A stretch of 64,000 bases of DNA from Hellea sp. (lineage in GTDB: Bacteria > Pseudomonadota > Alphaproteobacteria > Caulobacterales > Maricaulaceae). A program made the translations under genes and the position numbers. Below, piece after piece: positions 8,335-18,967 of the stretch. Numbering within the stretch: position 1 is the first letter of the stretch; the number at the start of each line of letters is the position of its first letter. The notes beneath the pieces are model-generated. The model was given only the letters and a program-made list of their open reading frames with translations. It ran no database searches and was not told the DNA's origin. The stretch spans positions 1 through 64,000 of the forward strand of contig JAHDDX010000005.1 of assembly GCA_020629135.1 (NCBI GenBank), given 5' to 3'.

Positions 8335-10863
8335 TCACTTTTTACGCTTGCGTTGCCACCATCCCCGGCGTGATGATTTACCATCATCGTCGGAACTCTC
8401 GGGTTTTGCCGGTTCCTCAGCCGTTTTTTTCTTGGGCTCAGCCTTCTTTCGCGTGGTTTTTGCCGGCTTTTCAACTGTCTCTGCCGTCTCGGTTGCGGTC
8501 TTTGATGGGGCTTTTTTACGGGCCGTGCTACGGCTTTTCTTTGGCTTGGCTACTTCCTCGGTATCGCTGTCTTTCGCCTTATCCGCATTTGACTCAGCGG
8601 CGTCTTTAGCAGGCGCTTTTTTGCGCGTGGTGCTGCGTTTACTCTTTGGTTTTGCAGTTTCTTTTTTGTCGGCTTTTTCCTCAGCTTTCGCTTTGTTTGG
8701 TGCCTTCTTACGACGAGTAGAGGTTTTTTTCTTGGGTTTTACCTCTTCATCATCAGCAGGAATTTCCGCCGTTTCAGGTTTTTTGTCCTTGGTCGGTGCT
8801 TTGCGACGGGTTGTAGAGCGACGCTTGGGCTTGGTTTCAACATCCTCGCTGGCAGTATCCTTACTCTCTGTTTTGTCTGTTTCACTTTCATTCGTGTCAG
8901 ACGTAGCATTGTCATTTGTCGCACTGTCTTCTGCGGTGCTGTCGGATTTTCGTCCGCGTCCGCCCCGTCGACCACGACGTCGCCGACGCTTTTTTGGTTC
9001 ATCCTCAGACTTTTCTTCGGTGTCTGGCTTGTTCTGATCTTCCTCAGATTCGTCTTCGTCCTTTTTCTTGGGCTTGGACTTTTTGGATGACTTCGCTTTT
9101 TTCTTATCCGACTCAGCCTGTTCCTTGGCATTTTGCTTTTCAATCTCAGCCAGCGGATCTTTGGCTTTTTTATCGCCGGCCTCAACTACGGTCATTTCGA
9201 AGCTTGGACGAAGGAGTGATTCCGCTGGTAAGATCTCGCAGAACAATCCGAATTCAGTTTCCATTGCGGCCAGAACATCACGTTTATGATTAAACAAATA
9301 GGTGGCAACGTCCGGGGCGACCTTAATAGAGATACGCTTAGCTTTGCCACGGGCGGCTGTTTCTTCGGCCGCTCTGAGGGCGTGAAGCGCGGCTGATTCA
9401 ATCGTGCGCTGACGGCCAACGCCTTGACAATGTGGGCAATTCGTCGTCGACCCATCCAATAAGCTTCGGCGACGTCTTTGTCTGGAAATTTCCATCAAGC
9501 CAAATTGAGAAATACGACCGGCCTGTACGCGAGCCCGGTCACGCGACAAGGCTTCCTTCATGCGCTTTTCAACGGCCCGGTTATTACGGTGTTCATCCAT
9601 ATCGATAAAATCGATCACAATCAGTCCCGCAAGATCGCGAAGCCGCATTTGGCGGGCGATCTCGTCGGCGGCCTCAAGGTTGGTTTTTAACGCAGTCCGT
9701 TCAACATTGCGTTCCCGCGTGGAGCGCCCTGAGTTAATATCAATGGATACCAGGGCTTCGGTTGGGTGGATGACCAGATAACCACCGGATTTGAGTTGGA
9801 CGACAGAATCTAGACTGTCTTCGATTTGTTTCTCAACCTGATATCGCAAAAATAGCGGGATTGAATCCTTATAGGCTTTCACGTTTTTCGCATGGCTTGG
9901 CATCAGCATTTTGATGAAAGACTTGGCGGTCTTATAGGCATCATCGCCTTCAACCAGAATTTCGCTGATTTCCTTGTTGTATAGGTCGCGAATTGACCGT
10001 TTGACGAGATTGCCTTCCTCATGGATGAGAGCAGGGGCGATTGATTCCAACGTTGTATCGCGAATGGTTTCCCACAACCGGGATAAATAATCATAGTCGC
10101 GTTTGATTTCCGTTTTCGTGCGCTTTGCCCCGGCCGTCCGGACGATTACGCCCATACCGGCGGGCACTTCCATTTCACCGACAATTGATTTTAAGCGTTT
10201 CCGGTCAGACCCGTTGGCGATTTTGCGCGAAATTCCGCCGCCTCGGGGGGTGTTGGGCATGAGAACACAATATCGACCAGCCAGAGACAGGTAAGTTGTC
10301 ATCGCGGCACCTTTATTGCCACGCTCTTCTTTGACGACCTGAATTAGCAGAATCTGACCACGTTTGATAACTTCCTGAATTTTGTAACGGCGTCTTTGCG
10401 TGCGTTTCTTTCGGTTGCTGGCGGTTTTTTCTTGTTCATCGGCGACATCTTCGTCTTCGACATCGTCTTCATCCGTTTCGTCTGCGTTATCCTCAGAATC
10501 GGATTCTGCCATTTCATCTTCGGCGGTGTCTTCCGCCATATCTTCATTTTCGTCGTCAGCGTCTTCGGCTAAGTTTTCCGCTTCTTCGGCTTCAAGCAAG
10601 GCCATCCGGTCTTCATATGGAATTTGGTAATAGTCCGGGTGGATTTCGCTGAATGCCAGGAAGCCGTGACGGTTTCCACCATATTCAACGAAAGCGGCCT
10701 GAAGCGACGGCTCAACCCGTGTGACTCTGGCTAGATATAAATTTCCACGGAGCTGGCGCTTTTGCGCGCTCTCAAAGTCAAGTTCTTCGATCCGTGTTCC
10801 ATTGACGATCACAACCCGGGTTTCTTCCGGGTGGGATGCGTCGATAAGCATTCTTTTTGTCAT
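8335..10863 (-). CDS. rne: Ribonuclease E/G with a long Lys/Arg/Glu-rich C-terminal tail
   Basis: MTKRMLIDASHPEETRVVIVNGTRIEELDFE, S1 domain, GLIVIDFIDMDEHRNNRAVEKRMKEAL, CPHCQGVGR; ORF extends to 10875. Confidence 0.95.
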   Translation of the reverse strand: MTKRMLIDASHPEETRVVIVNGTRIEELDFESAQKRQLRGNLYLARVTRVEPSLQAAFVEYGGNRHGFLAFSEIHPDYYQIPYEDRMALLEAEEAENLAEDADDENEDMAEDTAEDEMAESDSEDNADETDEDDVEDEDVADEQEKTASNRKKRTQRRRYKIQEVIKRGQILLIQVVKEERGNKGAAMTTYLSLAGRYCVLMPNTPRGGGISRKIANGSDRKRLKSIVGEMEVPAGMGVIVRTAGAKRTKTEIKRDYDYLSRLWETIRDTTLESIAPALIHEEGNLVKRSIRDLYNKEISEILVEGDDAYKTAKSFIKMLMPSHAKNVKAYKDSIPLFLRYQVEKQIEDSLDSVVQLKSGGYLVIHPTEALVSIDINSGRSTRERNVERTALKTNLEAADEIARQMRLRDLAGLIVIDFIDMDEHRNNRAVEKRMKEALSRDRARVQAGRISQFGLMEISRQRRRRSLLDGSTTNCPHCQGVGRQRTIESAALHALRAAEETAARGKAKRISIKVAPDVATYLFNHKRDVLAAMETEFGLFCEILPAESLLRPSFEMTVVEAGDKKAKDPLAEIEKQNAKEQAESDKKKAKSSKKSKPKKKDEDESEEDQNKPDTEEKSEDEPKKRRRRRGRRGGRGRKSDSTAEDSATNDNATSDTNESETDKTESKDTASEDVETKPKRRSTTRRKAPTKDKKPETAEIPADDEEVKPKKKTSTRRKKAPNKAKAEEKADKKETAKPKSKRSTTRKKAPAKDAAESNADKAKDSDTEEVAKPKKSRSTARKKAPSKTATETAETVEKPAKTTRKKAEPKKKTAEEPAKPESSDDDGKSSRRGWWQRKRKK

Positions 10864-11232
10864 GTAATTCTCCAAGTCGACCCATTAATCGTCTCGGACG
10901 CGCCCATTTGGCTGCGAATTTCCTGAGACCGGGTCGAATAATTGTCAATAAATCGTGTGTATTAGAATGCGCGTCGCAAAACGTCCGAAGATCGGCTCTA
11001 TTCATATGTGAAAACGCGAAGCGCATAGTTATAACCTGTTTTGGCTTATCGCCATTAAGTGGTGATGTAGGGACTTAATCGAACCGATCAAGTCTAAAAG
11101 AGTCACCAACTGCTAATCTCTGCCTTATTTTTTCGACAGACGCAAAGTATTTTATTACAATTGATCTAAGTATATATTTGGTAACAAAATCTAAATTTTT
11201 TCGGGTTTATTCACGATTGGTTTACCTTAAGG

Positions 11233-12399
11233 ATGGGGCCAAGGTTGAGACTTATTGTTTTACTCATAACGCTGTGCCTTTGTATTCAGGCAACGTCTGC
11301 TGGGACGATTGAAAGCCTGTCTTTCGAAACCGGGCAGACAACCACGGTTGTCATTTCCGGTAAAAACTTAGGTGAGCCTTCCATCTATGAAATGTCAGAG
11401 GGCGGGCACCGCGTCGTCATCGATTTTTTGTCCGACACATCAAATTTAGAAATGAGCCCGCACACGCAGGGGCAAAAGAAATCTGAAGGAAAGGAACGGG
11501 TGAAACTTATCCGTCAGGCGGTGCGCGGCGAGCAGGGGACAAGACTGGTTCTCGACTTGGTAGATGGCGCGTCACTATCTTCGCAAAGTGTAAGCGAAGA
11601 CCAGGTTCGCATTTCGATTGCCGGACAAATGCCAAAGGTCGTGCGCCCAATCCAGACCTCGCCGCGATATTTCAAGGGCAAAATTCCTTATCCGATCGCG
11701 AAACCGGCCATGCTTTATAAGCCAAGCCCACCTCCGGTGATTGTCATTGATCCTGGCCATGGCGGTAAGGATCCAGGCTCGGTAGGACAAAGAAAAACAT
11801 TTGAAAAATCGGTAACGATGAAATCCGCAAAAGAGCTAAAAGCGTTACTGGAAGCATCCGGTCGTTATAAAGTGTATTTAACTCGGTCAGGCGATCGCTA
11901 TGTGGATCACGATGACCGGATAAAAATTGCACGCCAAAAAAACGCGGATCTTTTCATTTCCATCCATGCGGACTCGATAAAAACACCTTCGACACGCGGG
12001 GCCTCGGTTTACACATTGGCAGACCGTGCGGTCGGACGCTCAAAGAATATAGTCAACTCACAGAATTGGATCATGGATGTCGATTTATCGACCCAATCAG
12101 ATCCAGTCGGTGATATTTTGGTGGATCTGGCACAAAGGAAAACATTCTCGCAATCTGCAGACTTCGCCGATCATTTATTATCAGAACTCTCTAAATCGAC
12201 TCATCTCCTCAGAAATAGTCACCGTCGGGCGGGTTATTATGTCTTGTTGGCGCCTGACGTGCCGGCGGTGCTTTTGGAACTCGGATTTATTTCCAATAAA
12301 CAGGACGAGAAGTTGTTGAATTCCGCACGGCACCGAAAAAAAGTACTGCGAAGTGTAAAGACTGCGATTGATAAGTATTTTGACGATCAAAATCCGTGA
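11233..12399 (+). CDS. amiC: N-acetylmuramoyl-L-alanine amidase with AMIN domain
   Basis: VIDPGHGGKDPGSVG, FISIHADS, VLLELGFISNKQDEKLL, N-terminal AMIN-like region. Confidence 0.9.
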   Translation: MGPRLRLIVLLITLCLCIQATSAGTIESLSFETGQTTTVVISGKNLGEPSIYEMSEGGHRVVIDFLSDTSNLEMSPHTQGQKKSEGKERVKLIRQAVRGEQGTRLVLDLVDGASLSSQSVSEDQVRISIAGQMPKVVRPIQTSPRYFKGKIPYPIAKPAMLYKPSPPPVIVIDPGHGGKDPGSVGQRKTFEKSVTMKSAKELKALLEASGRYKVYLTRSGDRYVDHDDRIKIARQKNADLFISIHADSIKTPSTRGASVYTLADRAVGRSKNIVNSQNWIMDVDLSTQSDPVGDILVDLAQRKTFSQSADFADHLLSELSKSTHLLRNSHRRAGYYVLLAPDVPAVLLELGFISNKQDEKLLNSARHRKKVLRSVKTAIDKYFDDQNP

Positions 12400-12495
12400 C
12401 GTCGCGCTGACAATCCTTATAAAGAACAGATGAATCACAATGCGGCCCAATTCATGCCCTAATCGGGATGTAGCGAGCCGCAGGAATAAAAAACG

Positions 12496-15207
12496 ATGAT
12501 GACAGCCATACGCAAATATGTTCGGTGGAAGTATATAAAATGGGTCCTTTTAGCGGGCCTGTTAATGACGATTGCGATTGTCATATTTTCGGTAATCTAT
12601 TTTGTTCGTGCAACCAAGGATTTGCCGAGCATTGAAGTGCTGGCAGAATATAAACCTGCCATCATGACCCGTGTTCACGCAGGCGACGGTAAATTGATTG
12701 CGGAATACGCCAAAGAACATCGGGTGTTTGTCCCAATTGAATCTATACCCGTCGAATTACAACATGCCTTCGTCGCCGCAGAAGACCAGCGGTTTTATCA
12801 ACATGATGGCTTTGATGAACGTGGTTTTGCCCGCGCAATGGTCGCTAATATTGGTCACAAATTGAGGGGAGAGCGGCTGGAAGGTGGCTCAACTTTGACA
12901 CAGCAGGTCGCCAAAAACTTTCTCGTCGGCAATCAGCGTACAATAGACCGCAAACTGCGTGAGATTGTTATCGCCCGCCGTATTGAAAAAGCCATGGATA
13001 AGGATCACATTCTGGAGCTATACCTAAATGAGATTTATTTTGGTCGTCGGGCTTATGGTATTGCCGCCGCTTCGTTGAACTATTTTGGTAAACCACTCAA
13101 AGATTTGGATCTCGCCGAAATGGCTTATCTGGCGGTCCTTCCAAAAGCGCCGAATAATTATAATCCCGAAACCAAGAAAGAACGCGCCCTGGCCAGACGT
13201 AATTACGTGCTGAACCGCATGGTTGACGATGGTTACGTGGATCAAGAGGCCGCCAATAGGGCACGGGAACAAGATCTTGTGGTAGTAGACCGCTTAACCG
13301 GTGAAGAATATCTGGCTGCCGAATATTTTGTCGAAGAGGCCCGTAAAGTGATCTTCTCAATGTATGGAGAAGATGAACTCTATAGCGGCGGTTTATCCAT
13401 TCGCACAACCCTCGATACGGACCTTCAACTCGCGGGCCGGCGGGCGCTTCGAAATGGTCTGGAAGCCTATGATCAGCGTCACGGTTACCGCGGACCGATC
13501 GCAAAATTCGATGGGTTTGATGACTGGAAAAAGCGCCTTGATGAATTCGAGACCCCAAGAGATATTGATAATTGGCGGGTTGCTTTGGTTTTAGAAGCAG
13601 ATGCGAAAAAAGCCAAGCTGGGCTTTGCCTTATTGGATGAAGAGGAAATTCGACCGGAAAACGGGACGCTTTCGCTCGAGCATTTACTCTGGGCGGTTAA
13701 CGACCGAGAGAATGCCGAAAAAGCCAAGGAAAACCTGAAGGTTACAGATATTTTGTCACCTGGCGATATTGTCCTTGTGGAGCGCATAGGGGAAGACGAA
13801 GGAAATTTTTACACTTTAAAACAAATACCCGAAGCCAATGGCGGATTAATCGCTATGGATCCGCATACGGGTCGAGTTCTGGCCCTTGTAGGGGGATATA
13901 GCTTCTCGCAAAGTCAGTTCAACCGGGCATCTCAGGCTTACCGCCAGCCCGGATCCTCATTCAAACCATTTGTTTACGCCGCAGCCTTGGACAATGGGTT
14001 TACGCCTGCCAGCCAGGTTTTGGACGCCCCATTCGTGATTGAACGCAGCGATATAGATTGTGAAGAAAACGAAGAAGGGGTGTTAGAGCTTCGCGGAACC
14101 AGCGAAGATGGCCAAATTGATGACGGAAATGATGCGGAAGAAGATGAGTGCGAAAGATTTTATAAGCCCAGCAATTATGCGGAAGGTCGATTTTATGGTC
14201 TAAGTACATTACGCCTTGGCATAGAAAAGTCGCGAAATGCTATGACGGTTCGTCTGGCTAATGATATCGGCATGGCCCCAATCATGGATTATGGAACCCG
14301 GTTTGGAATTTACGATGAGGTAAAACCCGAACTTGCCTGGGCATTAGGGGCAGGGGAAACAACCCTGATCCGAATGGCATCTGCTTATTCTATGCTGGTC
14401 AATGGCGGTAAGAGTGTCTCGCCGCGTATTTTGGATCGTGTGCAAGACGGGGCAGGTAAAACCATCTATGTTCAAGATGATTTCGTCTGTGAAGAATGTC
14501 AGGTCGAAGAATGGAGCGGTGGTTCGCCTCCCGAATTGCCCGATGATCGAGAGGATGTGATTGATCCGGTTACGGCCTATCAGGTTGTTTACATGCTTCA
14601 GGGAGTTGTCGAAAATGGAACAGGTCGAACGATCAGTACTCTAGGTCGACCGCTTGGGGGAAAGACCGGCACAACTAATGACTATCTCGATGCCTGGTTT
14701 ATGGGCTTTTCGCCCGATTTGGTCGCTGGCGTCTATATTGGCTATGATACCCCGAAATCTCTCAATAATGAGGCGGGCGGTACCGCGGCAGCCCCAATTT
14801 TTAAAGCCTTTATGAAAGATGCGCTTGCCAATGAACCGATTGTTCCATTCCGGATTCCAGAAGGCGTCACCTTGGTGCCTGTGAACCGTAATTCGGGTGA
14901 ACCGTCCTATATTGGTGCACAAGATTTTATCCTCGAAGCCTTTAAACCGGGCAGTGAACCCAGGCTAGGTGATTTGTCCTCAACTATCCGAGTGGGCAGC
15001 GGGTCTGACACGTTTATCAGTCGCGGTTATGAAGATTATGACAATCTCGAAGATAACTTGGAAGTTGCGGTAGAAAACTTAGACGAGACCGATACGGAAC
15101 AGCTTGACACAGAAGTTGATAATACCGACATACCGACGCCGGAACCTGTTTCCGTGCCTCAGCCCCAAAATGAGGAAGAGGACGAGTTGGAAGACGGGCT
15201 TTACTAA
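12496..15207 (+). CDS. mrcA: Penicillin-binding protein 1A (transglycosylase/transpeptidase)
   Basis: AAEDQRFYQHDGFDERGFARA, EGGSTLTQQVAKNF, RQPGSSFKPFVYAAAL, GGKTGTTNDYLDAWFMG. Confidence 0.95.
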   Translation: MMTAIRKYVRWKYIKWVLLAGLLMTIAIVIFSVIYFVRATKDLPSIEVLAEYKPAIMTRVHAGDGKLIAEYAKEHRVFVPIESIPVELQHAFVAAEDQRFYQHDGFDERGFARAMVANIGHKLRGERLEGGSTLTQQVAKNFLVGNQRTIDRKLREIVIARRIEKAMDKDHILELYLNEIYFGRRAYGIAAASLNYFGKPLKDLDLAEMAYLAVLPKAPNNYNPETKKERALARRNYVLNRMVDDGYVDQEAANRAREQDLVVVDRLTGEEYLAAEYFVEEARKVIFSMYGEDELYSGGLSIRTTLDTDLQLAGRRALRNGLEAYDQRHGYRGPIAKFDGFDDWKKRLDEFETPRDIDNWRVALVLEADAKKAKLGFALLDEEEIRPENGTLSLEHLLWAVNDRENAEKAKENLKVTDILSPGDIVLVERIGEDEGNFYTLKQIPEANGGLIAMDPHTGRVLALVGGYSFSQSQFNRASQAYRQPGSSFKPFVYAAALDNGFTPASQVLDAPFVIERSDIDCEENEEGVLELRGTSEDGQIDDGNDAEEDECERFYKPSNYAEGRFYGLSTLRLGIEKSRNAMTVRLANDIGMAPIMDYGTRFGIYDEVKPELAWALGAGETTLIRMASAYSMLVNGGKSVSPRILDRVQDGAGKTIYVQDDFVCEECQVEEWSGGSPPELPDDREDVIDPVTAYQVVYMLQGVVENGTGRTISTLGRPLGGKTGTTNDYLDAWFMGFSPDLVAGVYIGYDTPKSLNNEAGGTAAAPIFKAFMKDALANEPIVPFRIPEGVTLVPVNRNSGEPSYIGAQDFILEAFKPGSEPRLGDLSSTIRVGSGSDTFISRGYEDYDNLEDNLEVAVENLDETDTEQLDTEVDNTDIPTPEPVSVPQPQNEEEDELEDGLY

Positions 15208-15221
15208 AGAGAGTCGGTAAA

Positions 15222-16326
15222 ATGCGTGCAGAAATAGAAGCTCAGAAAGCTGAGATTGAGCAATCGATTGAATTGCTAAGGAGGCGTCTTTGACTGGGAT
15301 GTTGCAGAACGCCGCTTGGCCGAACTAAACGCCCTGGCCGAAGATCCTGCCTTCTGGGACGACCCGCAAAAGGCACAGAAGCTTATGGCCGAACGGAGTG
15401 CCCTGGAAAACGGGTTCGATAATATTTCATCACTGACGTCTGATCTTGATAATGCGCTTGAATATCTTGAGCTGGCAGAGATGGAAGGCGAAGACGAGCT
15501 TGTAGAAGAAGCCGAAAAAGCTCTACAGGCTATTAAATCAAGAGCAGCTAAGGCCGAGTTGGAAGCCCTTTTGAGTGGGGAGGCGGACTCCAATGACTGC
15601 TACGTAGAGATACACCCCGGGGCTGGGGGTACTGAGGCGCAGGACTGGGCTGAAATGCTTCTGCGCATGTATTCCCGCTGGGCCAACGCTCGGGGAATGA
15701 AGGTTGAAGTGCTGGAAGAGCAATCTGGCGATGAGGCAGGGATAAAATCAGCGACGATCAAGGTGAAAGGCCATAACGCCTTTGGATGGCTCAAAACCGA
15801 GTCGGGGGTACATCGTCTTGTCAGAATTTCGCCTTTTGATTCCAATGCGAAGCGTCACACGAGTTTTTCCAGCGTCTGGGTATATCCCGAAATCGATGAT
15901 ACAATCGAGATCGATATCAATGAATCAGATTGTCGAATTGATACCTATCGGGCTTCGGGCGCGGGCGGACAACATGTCAATAAGACCGATAGCGCTGTGC
16001 GTATTACCCATTTACCAACGGGTATTGTTGTCCAATGTCAAAACGACCGATCACAGCATAAGAACCGGGCGCAGGCCTGGGATATGCTCAGAGCGCGCCT
16101 GTATGAACAAGAATTGCAGGCACGTGAAGCAGAGGCTCAGGCAGCCGCCGATTCAAAATCGGAAATAGGGTGGGGACATCAAATCAGATCCTATGTCCTG
16201 CAACCTTATCAAATGGTCAAAGATTTGCGTACAGGAGTCGAAACGTCTGACACAAAAGGCGTCTTAGACGGCGACCTCGATGACTTCATGGCCGCCGCTT
16301 TGTCTCAAAAACTTGATAAAGATTAA
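15222..16326 (+). CDS. prfB: Peptide chain release factor 2, expressed by programmed +1 ribosomal frameshift
   Basis: ATG at 15222 opens [23 protein letters not shown] then TGA; +1 frame continues [25 protein letters not shown] ... [16 protein letters not shown] (GGQ motif). Confidence 0.95.
15279..15294 (+). promoter_or_regulatory. RF2 programmed +1 frameshift site
   Basis: AGGAGG CGT CTT TGA C: SD-like stimulator 3 nt before CTT-TGA-C slippery stop. Confidence 0.93.
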
Positions 16327-16330
16327 GGAC

Positions 16331-16780
16331 TTAGGCTGACTTCTTTGTGCTCGCTATTGCGGCGCCGGGATTGCTGGCGGCAATAGACGGTTTTTTACGT
16401 CGTGAACATTTGCCATCAAAGAAAGCGCCATTTGCGATCGTTAACTGGTCTTGAATGATATCAGCCTGAACATTGGCTGTATCGGCAAGTTCCACGAGGC
16501 TTGCCTCAATCATGCCTGTGACTTTGCCTCTAACATAAACCGCCTTGGCCGTAATTTTACCGTTAATCGCCCCTTGTTCGCCAACCGTCAACGTTGCCGC
16601 AGAAACATTACCCTCGTGTCGTCCATCTATCTGAACATCGCCATCGGTTTTAATGTCACCGGTTATAACAAGGTCGCGACCTAATATAGATGGAGCTGAC
16701 ATAGATGGTTTATTGGGTGCTTTTCTTACAGGTTGTTCCGGTGAGGAGGTGGGGGATTGCGAATTTGTTTTACTGAACAT
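16331..16780 (-). CDS. Bactofilin (polymer-forming cytoskeletal protein)
   Basis: SILGRDLVITGDIKTDGDVQIDGRHEGNVSAATLTVGEQGAINGKITAKAVYVRGKVTGMIEA beta-helix pattern. Confidence 0.93.
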   Translation of the reverse strand: MFSKTNSQSPTSSPEQPVRKAPNKPSMSAPSILGRDLVITGDIKTDGDVQIDGRHEGNVSAATLTVGEQGAINGKITAKAVYVRGKVTGMIEASLVELADTANVQADIIQDQLTIANGAFFDGKCSRRKKPSIAASNPGAAIASTKKSA

Positions 16781-17978
16781 GTCGCCCTGCTCTTAAGAAT
16801 GTGTCCGGGTCATAAACCCGTCCTTGGAAACGTACTTCATAATGCAAATGCGTTGAAGTACTGCGCCCGGTCGACCCCATGCCGCCGAGCTTGTCCCCCT
16901 TCTTTACCTGCTGACCGCGCTTAACGAAAGTTTTTTCTAAGTGGGCGTAGCGGGTCACGAAACCGTGGCCGTGATCAATCTCAATCATTTTACCGTAGCT
17001 GCCATTCCGGCCAGCCTTAACAACGACACCATCGGCCGTCGCAACAATTGGTGCACCGCGATAAGACGCAAAGTCCAACGCCTCATGCATAGCGGGGCGT
17101 TTGGTGAACGGGTCTTTACGAACACCGAAGGAACTTGTGCGGTAGTGGTCGGCATCAACAGGGTGGGCAAGCGGCATTGATTTCAAAGCTTCGTCCAGTT
17201 GACGGGCTTCGTAAGCGCGTGCCTTGATATTTGTGATGCGGGATTCTGAGTCCATCTCGGTATTAACATTGTCAACGTCGAGCAGCGGTCCACCGGCACC
17301 CATGCTACCGAGGCTGAGCACGGTTTCAAGGTCTAGGTCCGTTGAATTAATAATGGCGCGCATGCGCTCAATGCTTTCGAGCGTTTGATCTTCGGCGGTT
17401 TGAAGGATCTGGTTTTGGTTCTTATCGAGATTCTCAAGCGGAAGATCGAGTGTGTTATCGATATTCAGCTCTGCAACCTTTTTAAAGTCTTTGCGGGCTC
17501 GGCGATCTGCTACGTCACGGATATTTGGGGTTACCAGGATTTTACCACTGGCATAATTAGAATAGGTGAGGGTGGGCTGCTCGGCCTGGATGCCTGTATG
17601 AGAACTGAATTGAGCGATTGCAGCGTGCTTTTCCTGGAAGCTCTTGGCGGCAACTTCAAATGTTTTTTGCTGTTCTTGAAGCTGAACCTGAGCATTGGCG
17701 TATTTTGCCTGCGCATCTTCCAGAAGGCGCTGATACTCGGCTTCTTTAAGTTTGATTTTCTGGGCAGGAGAAGTGAACGGGTTGACGCCCCAAAGCAGAT
17801 TGAAAATCGTGAATAGGCACCAGAGTGCAACGAACACAACTCCAGTCGCCGCAGCTACCTGGGTACGGGTGTGCAGAACGAAGTAACTGACTTCGCCACC
17901 TGAACGCAAATATATCTGACGTTCCGGGAAATTCCTTAAAATAAAGGCCCGGCCGTCCTCAAAAATGTTGCTAAACAT
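16770..17978 (-). CDS. M23-family metallopeptidase with TM and coiled coil (LmdC-like)
   Basis: HEALDFASYRGAPIVATADGVVVKAGRNGSYGKMIEIDHGHGFVTRYAHL, STSTHLHYEVRFQG; ORF extends to 18041, start approximate. Confidence 0.9.
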   Translation of the reverse strand: MFSNIFEDGRAFILRNFPERQIYLRSGGEVSYFVLHTRTQVAAATGVVFVALWCLFTIFNLLWGVNPFTSPAQKIKLKEAEYQRLLEDAQAKYANAQVQLQEQQKTFEVAAKSFQEKHAAIAQFSSHTGIQAEQPTLTYSNYASGKILVTPNIRDVADRRARKDFKKVAELNIDNTLDLPLENLDKNQNQILQTAEDQTLESIERMRAIINSTDLDLETVLSLGSMGAGGPLLDVDNVNTEMDSESRITNIKARAYEARQLDEALKSMPLAHPVDADHYRTSSFGVRKDPFTKRPAMHEALDFASYRGAPIVATADGVVVKAGRNGSYGKMIEIDHGHGFVTRYAHLEKTFVKRGQQVKKGDKLGGMGSTGRSTSTHLHYEVRFQGRVYDPDTFLRAGRHVQ

Positions 17979-18094
17979 GTTTCCCCAAAAACGGTTTTTA
18001 CCCATACACAAAACTTTGAACCATTTATCAAGCAAAAACATGACTTTTTTGATAACTTTACAAGAATTTCATAGTATTCTTGGAGATTTATCAA

Positions 18095-18967
18095 TCAGGA
18101 GGCGTAAAATGCGCCCGGCATACCCGCTAAAGTTCGGGCCTCAACATTAAAAGGCGGTTTAAGCTGTCCTTTAAAGTGGGTTTTAACGAGTGTTTTGAAA
18201 AAGTCGGTTGGGTCTTGATTTAGACTCTTGGCAACAACATTAAACCATCGAATGCCAATAGCGACGTGGTTCACTTCCTCCCTGTAAATCGTTTTTAGAA
18301 TCACTACACTATCACAGTCGTTAACATTGGTTAATTTCTTTATAATGGCCGGGGTCACATCCAGGCCACGGGCCTCAAGCACAAGAGGGGCGATCGCTAA
18401 TCGGGCCGCCACGTCCGAATTCGTTGTTTCCGCCGCTTCCCATAAACCGTTATGGGCTGGAAAATCACCATAGCTATAACCAAGCTCGTTTAGGCGGTTT
18501 TGTAACATCTCAAAATGGCGGGCTTCGTCACTGGCCACGCTGATCCAGTCGGAAACGAATTGTTCTTTTTTATCTGAAGGGACTTCATCAGCATGAGTAA
18601 AGCGCGCAATCATATCGCAGGCCAGGTCAATCGCATTTAGTTCGATATGCGCGATGGCATGCAACATGGCCGCGCGACCTTCGGTCGAACCCAGGCGACG
18701 ACGCGGGACCTTATTGGGATCGACTAAATCTGGTTTTTTGGGTCGGGCAGGGGTTTCGGGTATCTCACTTCGCTCAATTTTACCAATAGATTTCTTTTGG
18801 TCCCATAACCGTTTTAGCGATTTAACCTGTTCGACTTTGCCCAACGGATCCGATGTGAGCAATACTCGAAGGGCCTGCTTCAAAGCGGATGGAATTACTC
18901 GGGTCAAAGGGATTGCGCCTGTTCGAGAACTTGTTCCGCGTGACCTTTCACGCGCACTTTTCGCCAT
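18095..18967 (-). CDS. DUF455 ferritin-like family protein
   Basis: RAAMLHAIAHIELNAIDLACDMIARF, SDEARHFEMLQNRL, YREEVNHVAIGIRWF; overlaps the 3' end of bcp, true start may be downstream. Confidence 0.85.
   Translation of the reverse strand: MAKSARERSRGTSSRTGAIPLTRVIPSALKQALRVLLTSDPLGKVEQVKSLKRLWDQKKSIGKIERSEIPETPARPKKPDLVDPNKVPRRRLGSTEGRAAMLHAIAHIELNAIDLACDMIARFTHADEVPSDKKEQFVSDWISVASDEARHFEMLQNRLNELGYSYGDFPAHNGLWEAAETTNSDVAARLAIAPLVLEARGLDVTPAIIKKLTNVNDCDSVVILKTIYREEVNHVAIGIRWFNVVAKSLNQDPTDFFKTLVKTHFKGQLKPPFNVEARTLAGMPGAFYAS

Noticed and set aside
8348-9037. 229-aa plus-strand ORF
   Set aside because: Antisense of the low-complexity RNase E tail; Ser/Phe/Leu-rich shadow translation.
10864-11232. 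Long rne/amiC divergent leader as an RNase E autoregulatory 5' UTR
   Set aside because: No specific conserved hairpin could be established by eye; needs RNA mapping.
15222-15293. prfB as a frameshifted pseudogene
   Set aside because: The stop context AGGAGG-CGT-CTT-TGA-C is the conserved RF2 recoding signal and the downstream frame is intact.
18904-18967. Overlap of DUF455 gene and bcp as a special overlapping-gene arrangement
   Set aside because: Most likely an over-extended DUF455 start; downstream alternative starts exist.
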